A stretch of 64,000 nucleotides of DNA from Sphaerisporangium sp040683095 (GCF_040683095.1 NZ_JBFBCI010000008.1:1-64000); one strand, 5' to 3'. Shown: positions 50,395 to 58,794, numbered from the stretch's first letter. The notes: generated by a model not told the origin, from the letters alone. Translations and numbers: made by a program.

Positions 50395-50856
50395 TCAGTT
50401 GAAGGGGTTGTCGTAGAACGCGGAATTAGTGTGGTACGTGCTGTTCGGGGGGTTGAAACGCACCCCGTCCACAGTGAGCGTCACGTTGTCGACGGTGCCG
50501 CCGGGCGTCACCTCGCCACCGATGAGGTAGGCCGTGTACGGGCACTGGGGGATGCTCACCGGGGTGCCGCCACCCGCGTACAACGTGGTTCGCGCGCCGC
50601 CGTTGACGGACGCGAACAGGCTGGGCCGGGTGTAGCTGGACTGCTGGCACATCGCGATCGAGTAGCGGTACTTGGCGTTGCCGTCGTCGAACGCGATCGA
50701 CCCGTACGCCCCGGACAGCTTGACGCCTTGCCCCCACACCTCGATGTTCACCGTCCGGTCGGGCCCATACGTGGCATGCGCCGGGGCGACCGCCACCACG
50801 AGCGCGGCGACCGTCATCAGAGCGATCGTGAGAACCCTTGAAAAACGTGCCACCAA
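50395..50856 (-). CDS. Small secreted protein, unknown function
   Basis: A 153-residue protein: an N-terminal signal peptide (RVLTIALMTVAALVVAVAPA, cleavage near AHA-TYG), then a beta-rich mature chain with three Cys (SIAMCQQSSY; SIPQCPYTAYLIGGEV). It resembles small extracellular actinomycete proteins of 120-130 residues with a single disulfide. The sequence gives no enzyme motif. A surface or interaction role is possible. It is monocistronic. Confidence 0.8.
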   Translation of the reverse strand: MVARFSRVLTIALMTVAALVVAVAPAHATYGPDRTVNIEVWGQGVKLSGAYGSIAFDDGNAKYRYSIAMCQQSSYTRPSLFASVNGGARTTLYAGGGTPVSIPQCPYTAYLIGGEVTPGGTVDNVTLTVDGVRFNPPNSTYHTNSAFYDNPFN

Positions 50857-50965
50857 TTTCTCAGCCTCTCTTCGGCGGATGTCACTTGGACGCGATTATT
50901 TTGGTGGGCTTTCGGGCTGTCCAGTGGCCAAATATTGAAGAAAATGTAACTTCTATGGATTCAGG

Positions 50966-51172
50966 ATGTTTCGGGTAGAACGCGTTTCGCGACGTCCGCG
51001 AACTCCGAGAGGCGGCCCATCGGGTGGGTGGCCCCTGGTGGAGTTGCAGACACGGCTGGACACCGAGCGCGCCCAGCGCCGCGAGCTGGAGGACACCCTG
51101 GCGCGCGAACGCCGGGCGCTGGAAGACCGGGTCAGCGCCCAGGGGAAGCACATGATCCATTCGTCTACGTAA
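50966..51172 (+). CDS. Possible short coiled-coil protein or gene remnant
   Basis: A 68-codon frame, the last 45 residues of which form a clear coiled coil (LQTRLDTERAQRRELEDTLA, then RERRALEDRV). The N-terminal part is Arg/Pro-rich and unconvincing. No Shine-Dalgarno sequence. It may be the tail of a lost gene. Confidence 0.33.
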   Translation: MFRVERVSRRPRTPRGGPSGGWPLVELQTRLDTERAQRRELEDTLARERRALEDRVSAQGKHMIHSST

Positions 51173-51190
51173 CGCCTAGACATTCTCAAT

Positions 51191-51204
51191 GTTACGGACG
51201 TAAC
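51191..51204. promoter_or_regulatory. Palindromic operator before the ChrB-like gene
   Basis: GTTACG-GA-CGTAAC is a perfect 6-bp inverted repeat ending eight bases before the GTG start. A second half-site, TACGTAACG, lies at 51165-51173. This is where an autoregulator would bind. Confidence 0.5.
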
Positions 51205-51212
51205 TTGGCCTC

Positions 51213-51806
51213 GTGACGATCGATACGAGCAGCGGCTGGATGCTGATCAGCGTGACGACCGCAGGAGCGGCCGGGACGTTGCGCGTGCAGGTATGGAGGA
51301 AGCTGCGCTCGCTGGGCGCCCTGTACCTGCAGCAGTCGGCCTGCCTGCTGCCCATCCGGCCAGAGGTGGAGCGCGAGGTGCGCCGGCTTGCCGATCGGGT
51401 GCGCCATCACGGTGGCAGCAGCCGGGTGCTGCGCATACAGCTCACCGAACAGGCCGAGGAGGATCAGGTGATCGCGGAGTTCAACGCGGCCCGGGATGCC
51501 GAGTACGCCGAGGTGCTGGAACGCCTGCCCGCCTTCCGGGAGGAGTTGGCGCGGGAGCGCGAGCGTGGCCGGACCAGCTATGCCGAGGTGGAGGAGTCGG
51601 AAGCCGACCTTGAACGATTTCGCTCCTGGTTGGGAAAGATCGCAGCCCGGGACTACTTCGCCGCACCGACCGGCGCGGCAGCGCGGGCCGCGGTCGCGGA
51701 GTCGGCTGCGGACCTGGCCGCCTTCGAGCAGGCCGCGCTGTCGGCCGAGATGCCGGCCAGGACCGGCTCTGCGACGACCGGCGCGGAAGAAAGTGGGCGG
51801 CTGTGA
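51213..51806 (+). CDS. ChrB-like N-terminal-domain protein
   Basis: A 197-residue protein from GTG 51213. The start WMLISVTTAGAAGTLRVQVW followed by RKLRSLGALYLQQSACLLPI matches the ChrB N-terminal domain (WLLLxYKVPxEPTxxRVxVWRKLKRLG). The rest is a Glu/Arg-rich helical region. ChrB proteins are chromate-responsive regulators, and many homologues of this domain occur without chrA. No chromate transporter is adjacent. The stop overlaps the start of a DUF1232 protein (ATGA), so the two form a unit. The upstream palindrome suggests autoregulation. Confidence 0.75.
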   Translation: MTIDTSSGWMLISVTTAGAAGTLRVQVWRKLRSLGALYLQQSACLLPIRPEVEREVRRLADRVRHHGGSSRVLRIQLTEQAEEDQVIAEFNAARDAEYAEVLERLPAFREELARERERGRTSYAEVEESEADLERFRSWLGKIAARDYFAAPTGAAARAAVAESAADLAAFEQAALSAEMPARTGSATTGAEESGRL

Positions 51807-52213
51807 CCGGCTGGTGGGGATGGGACCTGTTGATCGGGGTCGCAATCGCGCTGCTGGTCGCCTGGGGCGTACTGATCGCGGCGCTGGCGATCCTCCGTCC
51901 GCGTGGCGGGTTGCTACGCGAAGCGCTGCGTCTGCTGCCCGACGTGCTGCGCCTGGTACGCCGCCTTGCCGCCGACCGCACGCTGCCGCGAGGGGTACGC
52001 GTGCGGCTCGGGCTACTGCTGATCTACCTGGCTACACCGTTCGATGTGGTGCCGGACTTCATCCCGGTCCTGGGGTACGCCGACGACGCCATCGTCGTCA
52101 CCGCGGTGCTGCGTTCGGTGGTGCGCCGGTCCGGCCTGGAGGCCGTACGGCGGCATTGGCCCGGCACCGAGGACGGCTTCGCTGTGCTGTGTCGTCTCAC
52201 CGGCCTGAGGTGA
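51803..52213 (+). CDS. DUF1232 (YkvA-like) membrane protein
   Basis: A 136-residue protein with an N-terminal membrane helix (LLIGVAIALLVAWGVLIAAL), a helical middle and the DUF1232 signature LGLLLIYLATPFDVVPDFIP with VLGYADDAIVV. The Asp-containing hairpin motif DxxPDFIPxxGYxDD is complete. Function of the family is unknown. It is translationally coupled to the ChrB-like gene. Confidence 0.88.
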   Translation: MTGWWGWDLLIGVAIALLVAWGVLIAALAILRPRGGLLREALRLLPDVLRLVRRLAADRTLPRGVRVRLGLLLIYLATPFDVVPDFIPVLGYADDAIVVTAVLRSVVRRSGLEAVRRHWPGTEDGFAVLCRLTGLR

Positions 52214-52759
52214 CCTCGAAACCGCCTCACCTGCCCCGCTGCGTCGGCCAGGCGTGCGGCATCGCCCGCGGGTCCCCGTGGTTCTCCCTTGATCACCGCG
52301 GCATCGGGCACGCAACGCCGCACTGGAGATCGCGGCATAACCCCCGAAGGACTTACAAACGCGACCACTTAGCGATCTGCTGGTTGGTCGCTTGTGCTCA
52401 ACCCTTGACGACTTAGGGTGATCAGCCTGTCCCCGGTGAGCCAGGGTGAGGAACGAATCCTGGATCTTCGACGGCCCCTGACCGCGCGCGGTGGCCGGCC
52501 GCAGGATGGCGATCGTCGCGTTGCATGTGTGCGGCGGCGCGTCCCCTGGTCGGCGGGTACGCGCGGTCTGTTCTGAACGGCTCTGTACCACCCTGAACTG
52601 CAACCCAAACTGCAACCCGGATGCCCGACGACCGCCACCCTTCGTGCCTGGTTGGCATCGCATCGCGGCGCACAAAGATGCATGCGTACGGTAATTGATA
52701 AACTACTGTCCGTTGTGGCATGGTGCTTGAGTCTTGATCAACTCTTCTGGGAGGCAACC
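52214..52759. other. Intergenic region with one arm of a direct repeat
   Basis: No convincing gene. 52430-52560 resembles 53360-53490 on the other side of the lectin gene: a GAGGAACGA loop between short stems, then a shared stretch around GGCGATCGTCG and GTGCGGCGGCGCGTCCC. The segment 52680-52760 becomes AT-richer (TGATAAACTACTG) and probably holds the lectin promoter, but I could not fix its elements. Confidence 0.6.
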
Positions 52760-53290
52760 ATGCTTGCTCGCCGTCTGCTGGCCGCCGCCGTCATCTCCGC
52801 CGCCATGGGCGCGGTCACCCCTCTGCCTGCGCTGGCCTCTGATCACGAGCCCACCCGCACCACCCTGGTCAATACCCCGATGTGCGTCGACGTCAGCAAC
52901 AACCGTGGCAACGGCACCCTGATGTACCAGTGGCAGTGCGATAGCAACAACACCAACCAGAAGTTCGTCATCGAGGACGGCCTTATCAAGGTGGAGGACA
53001 CCATCGGCAAGAGCCAGGTGATGTGTCTGGACTCCTCCAACGGCCGAACCAACGGCACCCGGGTCTACCAGTGGCAGTGCGTGAGTAACGCTAATCAGCT
53101 CTGGGTCATCAAGAGAAACCTGATCATCCTCAAGTCCACCCTTAACTCAGCCAACCAGCTATGCCTGGACGCCACCAACGGCCGCGGCAACGGCACCCAG
53201 GTGTACTTGTGGCAGTGCGACCCCAACAACACCAACCAGAAGTTCGTGATCAAAGACGGCCAGATCGTGATCAAGGACACCCTGTCCTGA
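52760..53290 (+). CDS. Secreted ricin-type beta-trefoil lectin
   Basis: A 176-residue protein starting at ATG 52760 after a GGGAGGC site. It has a signal peptide (MLARRLLAAAVISAAMGAVT, cleavage near ALA-SDH). Three internal repeats each carry the ricin B QxW-type motif: YQWQCDSNN, YQWQCVSNA and YLWQCDPNN, with the preceding MCVDVSNNRGNGT, MCLDSSNGRTNGT and LCLDATNGRGNGT turns. This is one complete carbohydrate-binding trefoil without a catalytic partner. It probably binds polysaccharide at the cell surface or in the medium. The gene is monocistronic, flanked by direct-repeat arms, and followed by a strong terminator. Confidence 0.9.
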   Translation: MLARRLLAAAVISAAMGAVTPLPALASDHEPTRTTLVNTPMCVDVSNNRGNGTLMYQWQCDSNNTNQKFVIEDGLIKVEDTIGKSQVMCLDSSNGRTNGTRVYQWQCVSNANQLWVIKRNLIILKSTLNSANQLCLDATNGRGNGTQVYLWQCDPNNTNQKFVIKDGQIVIKDTLS

Positions 53291-53366
53291 TCTCTGGCCA
53301 CACCCGGCACCTTCCCGATCTACCGCAGGGCATCAGCGGCAGGCAGGACAGCAACCCGGTTACCCG

Positions 53367-53401
53367 GTGGGCCGGGACTGAGGAACGAAGTCCCGGCCCA
53401 C
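53367..53401. terminator. Terminator after the lectin gene, also part of a repeat
   Basis: GTGGGCCGGGACT pairs perfectly (13 bp) with AGTCCCGGCCCAC around the loop GAGGAACGA. The same loop, on a weaker stem, occurs at about 52438-52460 before the lectin gene. Confidence 0.85.
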
Positions 53402-53420
53402 CGACCGCCCCAACCCCGTG

Positions 53421-53490
53421 TGATGGCCGGCCACAGCATGGCGATCGTCGTGCTGCATCTGTGCGGCGGCGCGTCCCTGGTCGGCGGGTG
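53421..53490. repeat. Second arm of the direct repeat flanking the lectin gene
   Basis: About 70 bases here match 52490-52558 with scattered differences: GGCGATCGTCG, CTGCATCTGTGCGGCGGCGC and TGGTCGGCGGGT. The two arms flank the lectin transcription unit in the same orientation. Confidence 0.7.
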
Positions 53491-53622
53491 CGGCTTGGTA
53501 CGGCGGGTGCTGCGTGGGGTGGACGGGCTGAGCGCTCATGGTGCCCAGTCGCCGCCACCCTGCTTTGCCGCCGCCGCGCCTCTGCTCCTCAGGTGCTGTC
53601 CCCCCCCGGACCTGGCCTCGCT

Positions 53623-55095
53623 CTACGGGCGGTCCTCGATCAGCACGGGCTCTTCCGTCACGGTGATGGTGTCCCCCGGCCTGACCTGCACGGTGGCGCC
53701 GTCCAGCCGTCGAACGACGTGAGCATTCGGGCCCGCGGTGGTGTCGGCCGTCCCGGAGATCGCCCACCGGATCGTCGCGGTGTACTCCCGGTCGGGCTCG
53801 ATCACGGTGAACTCGCACTGCCACACGTTCTCGGGGAGATTGATCGCCAGGCCGCGTCCGCACGATCGACTGTGGGCGTGAGCGAGCCACCGCTGCAGTT
53901 GCTCGACGGCCAGCGCGGCACGGGTCGGAGCGCCTCCCTCGGCCTGAAGGACGATCGGGATCTTGGTGCCGCCCCAGTTGTAGAAGTACATGCGCTCGAG
54001 GTTGACGTTCCGCGCCCACAGCCCGGTGAGGAAGAAGCGCACCGCGTAGTTTCGCGCCCTGGTCTCGTCCAGCGGTCGTTCCAGGGGGATCGAGTAGGTC
54101 GTGCCCGTGCTCCACAGGCGCGGCTGTATCCCTACCTCGTGCATCGTCCGATCGACCATGGTCGCGAGCTCCAGCATGCTCTCGGGCGGATCGGACGCGG
54201 TGCGTTGGTGCAGCTTGATCCCCGCGACGTCGCAGTGGTCGTACCCTCCCAGCTCGGCGAACCGCCGCAGCACACTTCGCCCCTCAGGCGTCCATAACTG
54301 CCCCATCCCCGGACAGACCACCGTGGCCTTGGGGTCGGCCTTTCTGATGATCATGCTGGCCCGTCGCGTCATCTCGACCAGCGTCTCGACGGTGCCGGCG
54401 TAGAAGCGGCGGTCGTTGCCGAGCACCCACAGCTCGTACGCCGCGATACGCCCGCGGTAACGCCCGACCAGGGCGCGCACGAACGCGTCCCAGTCGGCGA
54501 GGTCGTCGGGCGGTGCGGCCTTGGACCCGTCCGGGTACGGCGCCGCGGGCCCTCCGGGGCTCGCCCACGCGGGTGTCCCGCCGAGCACGAACAGCACGGG
54601 CAGCCCGGCGTGGTGGGCGCCCGTGGCGAGACGGTCGAGGACCGACCAGTCGTACTCGCCGCGCTCGGGCTGGATCTGGGCCCAGCGGGTCTCGCTGTCC
54701 CACAGCCGCACGGCGCCGACCCGGAAGGCGGGCATGGTGCCGGTGGAACTGTTCATGGTGACGCCGAACAACGTGCGCGGCACAGGGGCTGGAGGCCTGG
54801 TCCAGGCGGGCCCGGTGATCCACTGCGGCTGCGCGGCCGGACGCGTGGGCGGGGGCGGTGTGCTGGCCGTGAGCACCGCCAAGCACACGATCGCGACCAT
54901 CGTGCTCAGGAACGCGAGCCCTTGACGCGCCCCCGCCCACTTCGGCCACCGGGGCGCGGCGCCCGAACCGCCGACCTCGGTGACCCCCCAGCCGGGGCCG
55001 GGACCGATCTCGACGGTCTCGCCCCCATCGGTAACCGCCGTCTCCCCCACCGGAGGGGGCACGGAGACGACGAGCGTCTCCTCCGCGCGGGGCAC
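53623..55095 (-). CDS. Glycoside-hydrolase-like TIM-barrel part of a split HTH-membrane-glycosidase gene
   Basis: A 490-residue frame from GTG 55095. It opens with a Pro/Glu-rich cytosolic linker, one membrane helix (LAFLSTMVAIVCLAVLTAST), then an extracellular barrel resembling GH39/GH5-type enzymes: MNSSTGTMPAFRVGAVRLWD, WAQIQPERGEYDWSVLDRL, and an acid/base-type segment YELWVLGNDRRF where many relatives have NEPN (here LGND). The nucleophile is not clear. The C-terminal 80 residues look like a beta-sandwich. Adding one base in a G run at 55108-55112 would join it to the helix-turn-helix protein upstream, so this is probably the 3' part of one gene. The missing NEP Glu suggests altered or lost catalysis. 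Confidence 0.72.
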   Translation of the reverse strand: MPRAEETLVVSVPPPVGETAVTDGGETVEIGPGPGWGVTEVGGSGAAPRWPKWAGARQGLAFLSTMVAIVCLAVLTASTPPPPTRPAAQPQWITGPAWTRPPAPVPRTLFGVTMNSSTGTMPAFRVGAVRLWDSETRWAQIQPERGEYDWSVLDRLATGAHHAGLPVLFVLGGTPAWASPGGPAAPYPDGSKAAPPDDLADWDAFVRALVGRYRGRIAAYELWVLGNDRRFYAGTVETLVEMTRRASMIIRKADPKATVVCPGMGQLWTPEGRSVLRRFAELGGYDHCDVAGIKLHQRTASDPPESMLELATMVDRTMHEVGIQPRLWSTGTTYSIPLERPLDETRARNYAVRFFLTGLWARNVNLERMYFYNWGGTKIPIVLQAEGGAPTRAALAVEQLQRWLAHAHSRSCGRGLAINLPENVWQCEFTVIEPDREYTATIRWAISGTADTTAGPNAHVVRRLDGATVQVRPGDTITVTEEPVLIEDRP

Positions 55096-55562
55096 CGCAG
55101 AGGTGATGGGGGCTTCTCCGCGGCGGACACCAGCGAGGTGACGGCAGGATCCCGCGTGACGGTCGCCGGTGCCGCGACCGCGCCGCCTTCACCGGCCGCG
55201 CCGCCCTCGCTCGATACGCCGCCCGGGCCGGTCGCGCCATCCTCGCCCGACGCACTGCCCTGGCCGGATGCGTCGCTCACCGCGGGCGAGCCGGATGTCA
55301 CGGCTTCGGCGCTCGGGGGCGCGGCCGCCTGGGCCCACAGCCGGTACAGCTCGTCCAGCTCCGCCTTGTCCGCGCCGCACGCCCTCGCGATGCGCTCGAG
55401 CGGGCCGTAGCTGTCAGGGACGATCTCGCCGCGGCAGTAGCGGTGGACCGTGGACCGGCTCATTCCGGTACGGCGCCCCAGAGCCTCGTACGTGCGCCCG
55501 CTACGCAGCTTCAACTCGGACAGCAACTCGGCCAGCCGCTCCGCTGACACTTGCCACCTCAT
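54906..55562 (-). CDS. Helix-turn-helix N-terminal part of the split HTH-membrane-glycosidase gene
   Basis: From ATG 55562 the frame reads MRWQVSAERLAELLSELKLR, then GRRTGMSRSTVHRYCRGEIV and YGPLERIARACGADKAELDE, an XRE-type helix-turn-helix. A Gly/Ser/Glu-rich linker follows. After AAEKP at about 55110 the frame turns to Arg/Ser/Pro noise and ends at 54906. In the correct register the sequence continues ITSAVPRAEETLVV of the glycosidase-like frame. So the native protein is probably one chain of about 640 residues with cytosolic HTH, membrane helix and extracellular barrel. The break is one missing C in a run of five on the coding strand. Confidence 0.72.
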   Translation of the reverse strand: MRWQVSAERLAELLSELKLRSGRTYEALGRRTGMSRSTVHRYCRGEIVPDSYGPLERIARACGADKAELDELYRLWAQAAAPPSAEAVTSGSPAVSDASGQGSASGEDGATGPGGVSSEGGAAGEGGAVAAPATVTRDPAVTSLVSAAEKPPSPLRCPARRRRSSSPCPLRWGRRRLPMGARPSRSVPAPAGGSPRSAVRAPRPGGRSGRGRVKGSRS

Positions 55563-56039
55563 CTCGCATCGGCCCGGAATGCGTGGAGTATCCCAGGACG
55601 ACATGAACGGCACACGTCAAAGCCTTGATCATTTCTCGCTGTCCCTGGACTGTCCTGACCCATTGCCGGAGCAGCACGCGTGTTGCCACTCTGTCTGGAG
55701 TCCGTCCGGGCCACGCCGCCGAAAGCCCTGGCGCAACGTGATCTCCGGCGACACCAGATGGCACAACCCCGACAGCCAGAAAGGCAGAAGGATGACCATC
55801 AGAAGACGCGTGATCCCTCCGCGCTCCTCGTCGGTCCTACCTCGAGGTGTTGATCTCGTAGGTGAGTTTGGTGCTGGGGCTTCGACCTGAAGGGTCGCTG
55901 TCTGTGCTCGGAGCACGCCGGTCAGAGGGCCGCGAGGCGGCGCGGAGTGCACCACCTGGCGCCGGACCGGCGCCCGGGAGGAGACGCACCGCAGACGCCC
56001 CTGGCATCCGTCATGCTCTGGCTCCGCCGCTTTGCATCG
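55563..56039. other. Gene-poor stretch
   Basis: No frame here has convincing codon use and a ribosome site. A hydrophobic minus-strand stretch (MVILLPFWLSGLCHLVSP, from about 55799) is visible but unsupported. The HTH gene's promoter should lie in the first 100 bases; I could not define it. Confidence 0.5.
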
Positions 56040-56792
56040 TCAGGCGGACATCAGGGGGACCGGTCGCCCGGGAGCGGGGGAAACGAGCAGGTGGTCGAGG
56101 CCGGCTTCGAAGAAGGCGGTGTGCACGTCGGCCTGGTTCTCGGTGAAGTGGCTCCAGCCCTCGACATGGAGCGGCACGACGTGCCGGGCTTTCAGCAGGC
56201 GCGCGGCGATCACCATCTCGGCGGCGTTCAAGGTGAGCCGCTCGTCGATCATGGGGACGCGAACGGCACCGCCGAACAGCAGCGCGACGTCGATGGCCGG
56301 GAACCGCCCGGCGATGAGCTCCACGTACTCCAGCGAAGCGTTGTCCCCGCTGACGTAGATGGTGGGCGACCCGGCGCCGGTGAGCATGAAGCCGGTGACC
56401 TGACCGACGATGGGCTCGCATCCCGGCGGGCCGTGCAGGGCGGGAACGGCGGTGACGCGAACCGGGCCGACGTCGTGGTGTTCCCAGGGGCACAGGGAAG
56501 TGACGCCGGTATTCGCGGCGGCCGCGGGTGTGCTCAGGGTCAGCGGCGCGGCGGCCATCGCCTCGCGGCCCAGCTTGTCCAGGTTGTCGGGATGCTGGTC
56601 GTGGCTGAGCAACACCAGGTCCACCCGGCCGATGTCGGCGGAGGAGAGGGCCGGGCCGATGGTCTTGGTGAGCGTGAGCGGCCCGACGGGGTGATCTCCC
56701 GGCGGATCGAAGGTCGGATCGGTGAGGATGCGCAGCCCGCCGAGTTCCAGGAGGGCCGTCGGGCCGCCGATCACGGTGATGGTGGTCGTCAT
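56040..56792 (-). CDS. MBL-fold metal-dependent hydrolase
   Basis: A 250-residue protein from ATG 56792, with GGAG six bases upstream. It has the UlaG/YtnP-like metallo-beta-lactamase fold: GGPTALLELGGLRILTDPTF, the metal motif LSHDQHPDNLDKLG (a variant of HxHxDH, with Asp replacing the first metal His position as SHDQHPDN), PALHGPPG, YVSGDNASLEYVE and the C-terminal PLHVEGWSHF. It likely hydrolyses a small ester, phosphodiester or lactone. It is on the same strand as, and downstream of, the PixA-like operon, but a strong hairpin (56868-56904) separates them. Confidence 0.87.
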   Translation of the reverse strand: MTTTITVIGGPTALLELGGLRILTDPTFDPPGDHPVGPLTLTKTIGPALSSADIGRVDLVLLSHDQHPDNLDKLGREAMAAAPLTLSTPAAAANTGVTSLCPWEHHDVGPVRVTAVPALHGPPGCEPIVGQVTGFMLTGAGSPTIYVSGDNASLEYVELIAGRFPAIDVALLFGGAVRVPMIDERLTLNAAEMVIAARLLKARHVVPLHVEGWSHFTENQADVHTAFFEAGLDHLLVSPAPGRPVPLMSA

Positions 56793-56867
56793 GAGCACTC
56801 CGTTTGCCGCGCGCCGTCGGGCATCGTGCGAACCACGTTAACCGAACGGGACGCGGGCCGTCTCCGG

Positions 56868-56904
56868 CTTGTCATGGCCGCCGCCGGGCGGCGGCCATGA
56901 CAAG
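56868..56904. terminator. Terminator at the end of the PixA-like operon
   Basis: A perfect 17-bp stem (CTTGTCATGGCCGCCGC and complement) with a three-base loop, 40 bases beyond the last PixA-like stop on the minus strand. Confidence 0.85.
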
Positions 56905-56943
56905 CCGTCTTCACCACACCGCGCTCGCCGGCCTCGGGGACCG

Positions 56944-57492
56944 TCAGACGGGCAGTACCCGCAGGGCGGGATAGTTGACCGAGTTCAGGTACAACTTGTC
57001 GGTGCCGTGTTCCTTCTCCAGCTCCAGGACGAACCGATAGCGGTAGACCCCCGGCTTGGCGTCGCTCATCACCGCCCCGGCCCAGTAGTAGTAGACGGCG
57101 GTGTACTGGTCGCGCATCCGGTCGGGAGCGCCGTAGACCTTGAGTTCGGTCATGATCCGGCGCTCGGCGACATCGTCCTCGTCGCCCTTCTCGATGTCGA
57201 GGAAGACCAGGTTGTTGATCTTCGGCATCGGGGGCCAGGTGCCGTCCGGACGGCGGTGCATGTCGATCGGGCGGACGATCCAGTTGATCACCTGCCCCTG
57301 CTTGCAGATGGTCTCCAGATGGTCGCTGCCCTGCCCGACCCCGCCGACGCTGTTGTCCATGATGTAGAGGCAGCCGTCCAGGGACTTCGTCGCGGCGGCC
57401 TTCTCCATGTCGACGAGGGTCACCACGTTCAGCTGGACGGAGTTGAGCTGGCCACGATCGGCGAAGTCCGTGGCCGTGTACGCCTGGGTCAT
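56944..57492 (-). CDS. PixA/AidA-like protein 1 (inclusion-body family)
   Basis: A 182-residue protein from ATG 57492, which overlaps the upstream stop (ATGA). It fits the PixA/AidA fold: NVVTLVDMEKAAATKSLDGC, LYIMDNSVGG, a GQGSDHLETICKQGQVINWI strand pair, YYYWAGAVMSDAKPGVYRYR and a final LYLNSVNYPALRV. This is the copy closest to the family pattern. PixA proteins form crystalline inclusions in Xenorhabdus; AidA is quorum-regulated in Burkholderia and Ralstonia. Biochemical role is unknown. It is the last gene of the operon. Confidence 0.82.
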   Translation of the reverse strand: MTQAYTATDFADRGQLNSVQLNVVTLVDMEKAAATKSLDGCLYIMDNSVGGVGQGSDHLETICKQGQVINWIVRPIDMHRRPDGTWPPMPKINNLVFLDIEKGDEDDVAERRIMTELKVYGAPDRMRDQYTAVYYYWAGAVMSDAKPGVYRYRFVLELEKEHGTDKLYLNSVNYPALRVLPV

Positions 57493-57947
57493 CGGCCTTC
57501 CTTTCCTTCGTCGGCGGGACCGGTCAGGGCCGGCCGGGCGGTGGAGGTGAACGGCGTGCCGACGGTGCCGAGCAGGAAGGAGAGCCGGTACGGTACCGGT
57601 TTGGTGAGGTCCTGCTTGACCTCGGCGGTCCAGAACACGATGTCGGTGCCGGGATACACCTTCCGCGTGGGCTCGGCGATCTGCGGGTCGATCTCGATGT
57701 CGGCGAGGGCCACGTAGGTCTCGCATTCCAGCGGGATCACGTTCCACAGCAGCGTGTCGCCCTTGCGTACCCGGCTGTGCAGCTCGGGAGTGCCGAAACC
57801 GGAGGACCCGGCGGCCTTGTTGGTGTCGTAGAGGTAGAGGTTGTCGTCCAGGTTCTCCGACGCCAGCGCGGCCACGGGGTCGACCACCGCGGTGATCGTC
57901 ACAGGCCGTGCGGGCCGGTGTTCGGACTGTCGGTTCCTCGGGGGCAT
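57489..57947 (-). CDS. PixA/AidA-like protein 2 (divergent)
   Basis: A 152-residue protein from ATG 57947. The core VTITAVVDPVAALASENLDD, NLYLYDTNKAAGS, LHSRVRKGDTLLWNVIPLEC and DIVFWTAEVKQDLTKPVPYR follow the same strand order as its neighbours, with weaker similarity. It lacks the C-terminal strand of copy 1. The start overlaps nothing upstream (39-base gap to copy 3), and its stop overlaps the start of copy 1. Confidence 0.75.
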   Translation of the reverse strand: MPPRNRQSEHRPARPVTITAVVDPVAALASENLDDNLYLYDTNKAAGSSGFGTPELHSRVRKGDTLLWNVIPLECETYVALADIEIDPQIAEPTRKVYPGTDIVFWTAEVKQDLTKPVPYRLSFLLGTVGTPFTSTARPALTGPADEGKEGR

Positions 57948-57986
57948 GTGGCTCCTCTGTTCGAAGATGCTCCGGTTCGGGCCGGG

Positions 57987-58769
57987 TCAGCCGGCGGGAG
58001 GGACGGCAGGGAGGGGGAGGACGCCCAGTCCGGCGCCGGTGAACGCGTTGCGCTTCGGGTCGTTGGTGATCTTGAGGCTGGACTCGCAGGTCAGATCCAC
58101 GGACTGCCAGACCAGCTCGTTGTTCTGCTCGACCAGTTCGTGCAGCTGGACGTGCACCGTGTACGGGTAGACTCCCGGCCGGCTCGTGTCCACGGTCGCG
58201 GCCCAGTACCAGCCGTCGTAGATCATGTCGGGCGACCCGTACTGGGCCGGGTACATGATCTTCTCGCTGACGGCCTGGCCGGTGATATCGGTGATCACCG
58301 GAGCCGGATAGTTGTATGCGGCGGCGCTGTTCGTGGTCTTCCCGGTGACGTCCAGCAGCTTGGCCGCGGTGAGGCCACGCCCGCCGGCCTGCTTGCGGGG
58401 ACGCTTACCGACCCGCTGCCGCAGCCGCGTGAGCTCGGCGCTGCTCGCCTCGCCCTCGCCGCTGAGCGCGGCCAACTGCTCCAGCGTGCGCCGGTCGTGG
58501 GCGCGTTCCTGCTCGGCCAGGTAGTTGCGCGGCACCGTCGGGGGGATCGCCCCCAGCGCCGCGGGCAGCCAGTTCAGCACCTGCTCGGTCGCCTGCGACC
58601 CGTCGAGGAAATAGGTGCCGGGCACGATCGTCACCAGTTGCCCGGTGCCCTCCCCGACCGAGCCGAGGAACTTCATGTTGTCGAACCAGTATGTGTTGCC
58701 GTCGAGCGACCGCGTCCGAAGCGCGTTCTCGACGTCGAACAGCACGATGATCCCGTGTTGCTGTGCCAT
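57987..58769 (-). CDS. PixA/AidA-like protein 3 (with helical insert)
   Basis: A 260-residue protein from ATG 58769 (MAQQHGIIVLFDVENALRTR). The first strands match the family (SLDGNTYWFDNMKFLGSVGE; LVTIVPGTYFLDGSQATEQV; LNWLPAALGAIPP). A helical, basic insert of about 60 residues (NYLAEQERAHDRRTLEQLAA; RLRQRVGKRPRKQAGG) splits the domain before the second half (IYDGWYWAATVDTSRPGVYP). The insert could mediate partner or nucleic-acid binding. Confidence 0.78.
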   Translation of the reverse strand: MAQQHGIIVLFDVENALRTRSLDGNTYWFDNMKFLGSVGEGTGQLVTIVPGTYFLDGSQATEQVLNWLPAALGAIPPTVPRNYLAEQERAHDRRTLEQLAALSGEGEASSAELTRLRQRVGKRPRKQAGGRGLTAAKLLDVTGKTTNSAAAYNYPAPVITDITGQAVSEKIMYPAQYGSPDMIYDGWYWAATVDTSRPGVYPYTVHVQLHELVEQNNELVWQSVDLTCESSLKITNDPKRNAFTGAGLGVLPLPAVPPAG

Positions 58770-58794
58770 GAAACCGCCTTTCGCAGAACGTGGC

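Noticed and set aside
55629..55955. Hydrophobic minus-strand frame between the HTH gene and the MBL hydrolase
   Set aside because: No ribosome site, poor codon bias and no recognisable family.
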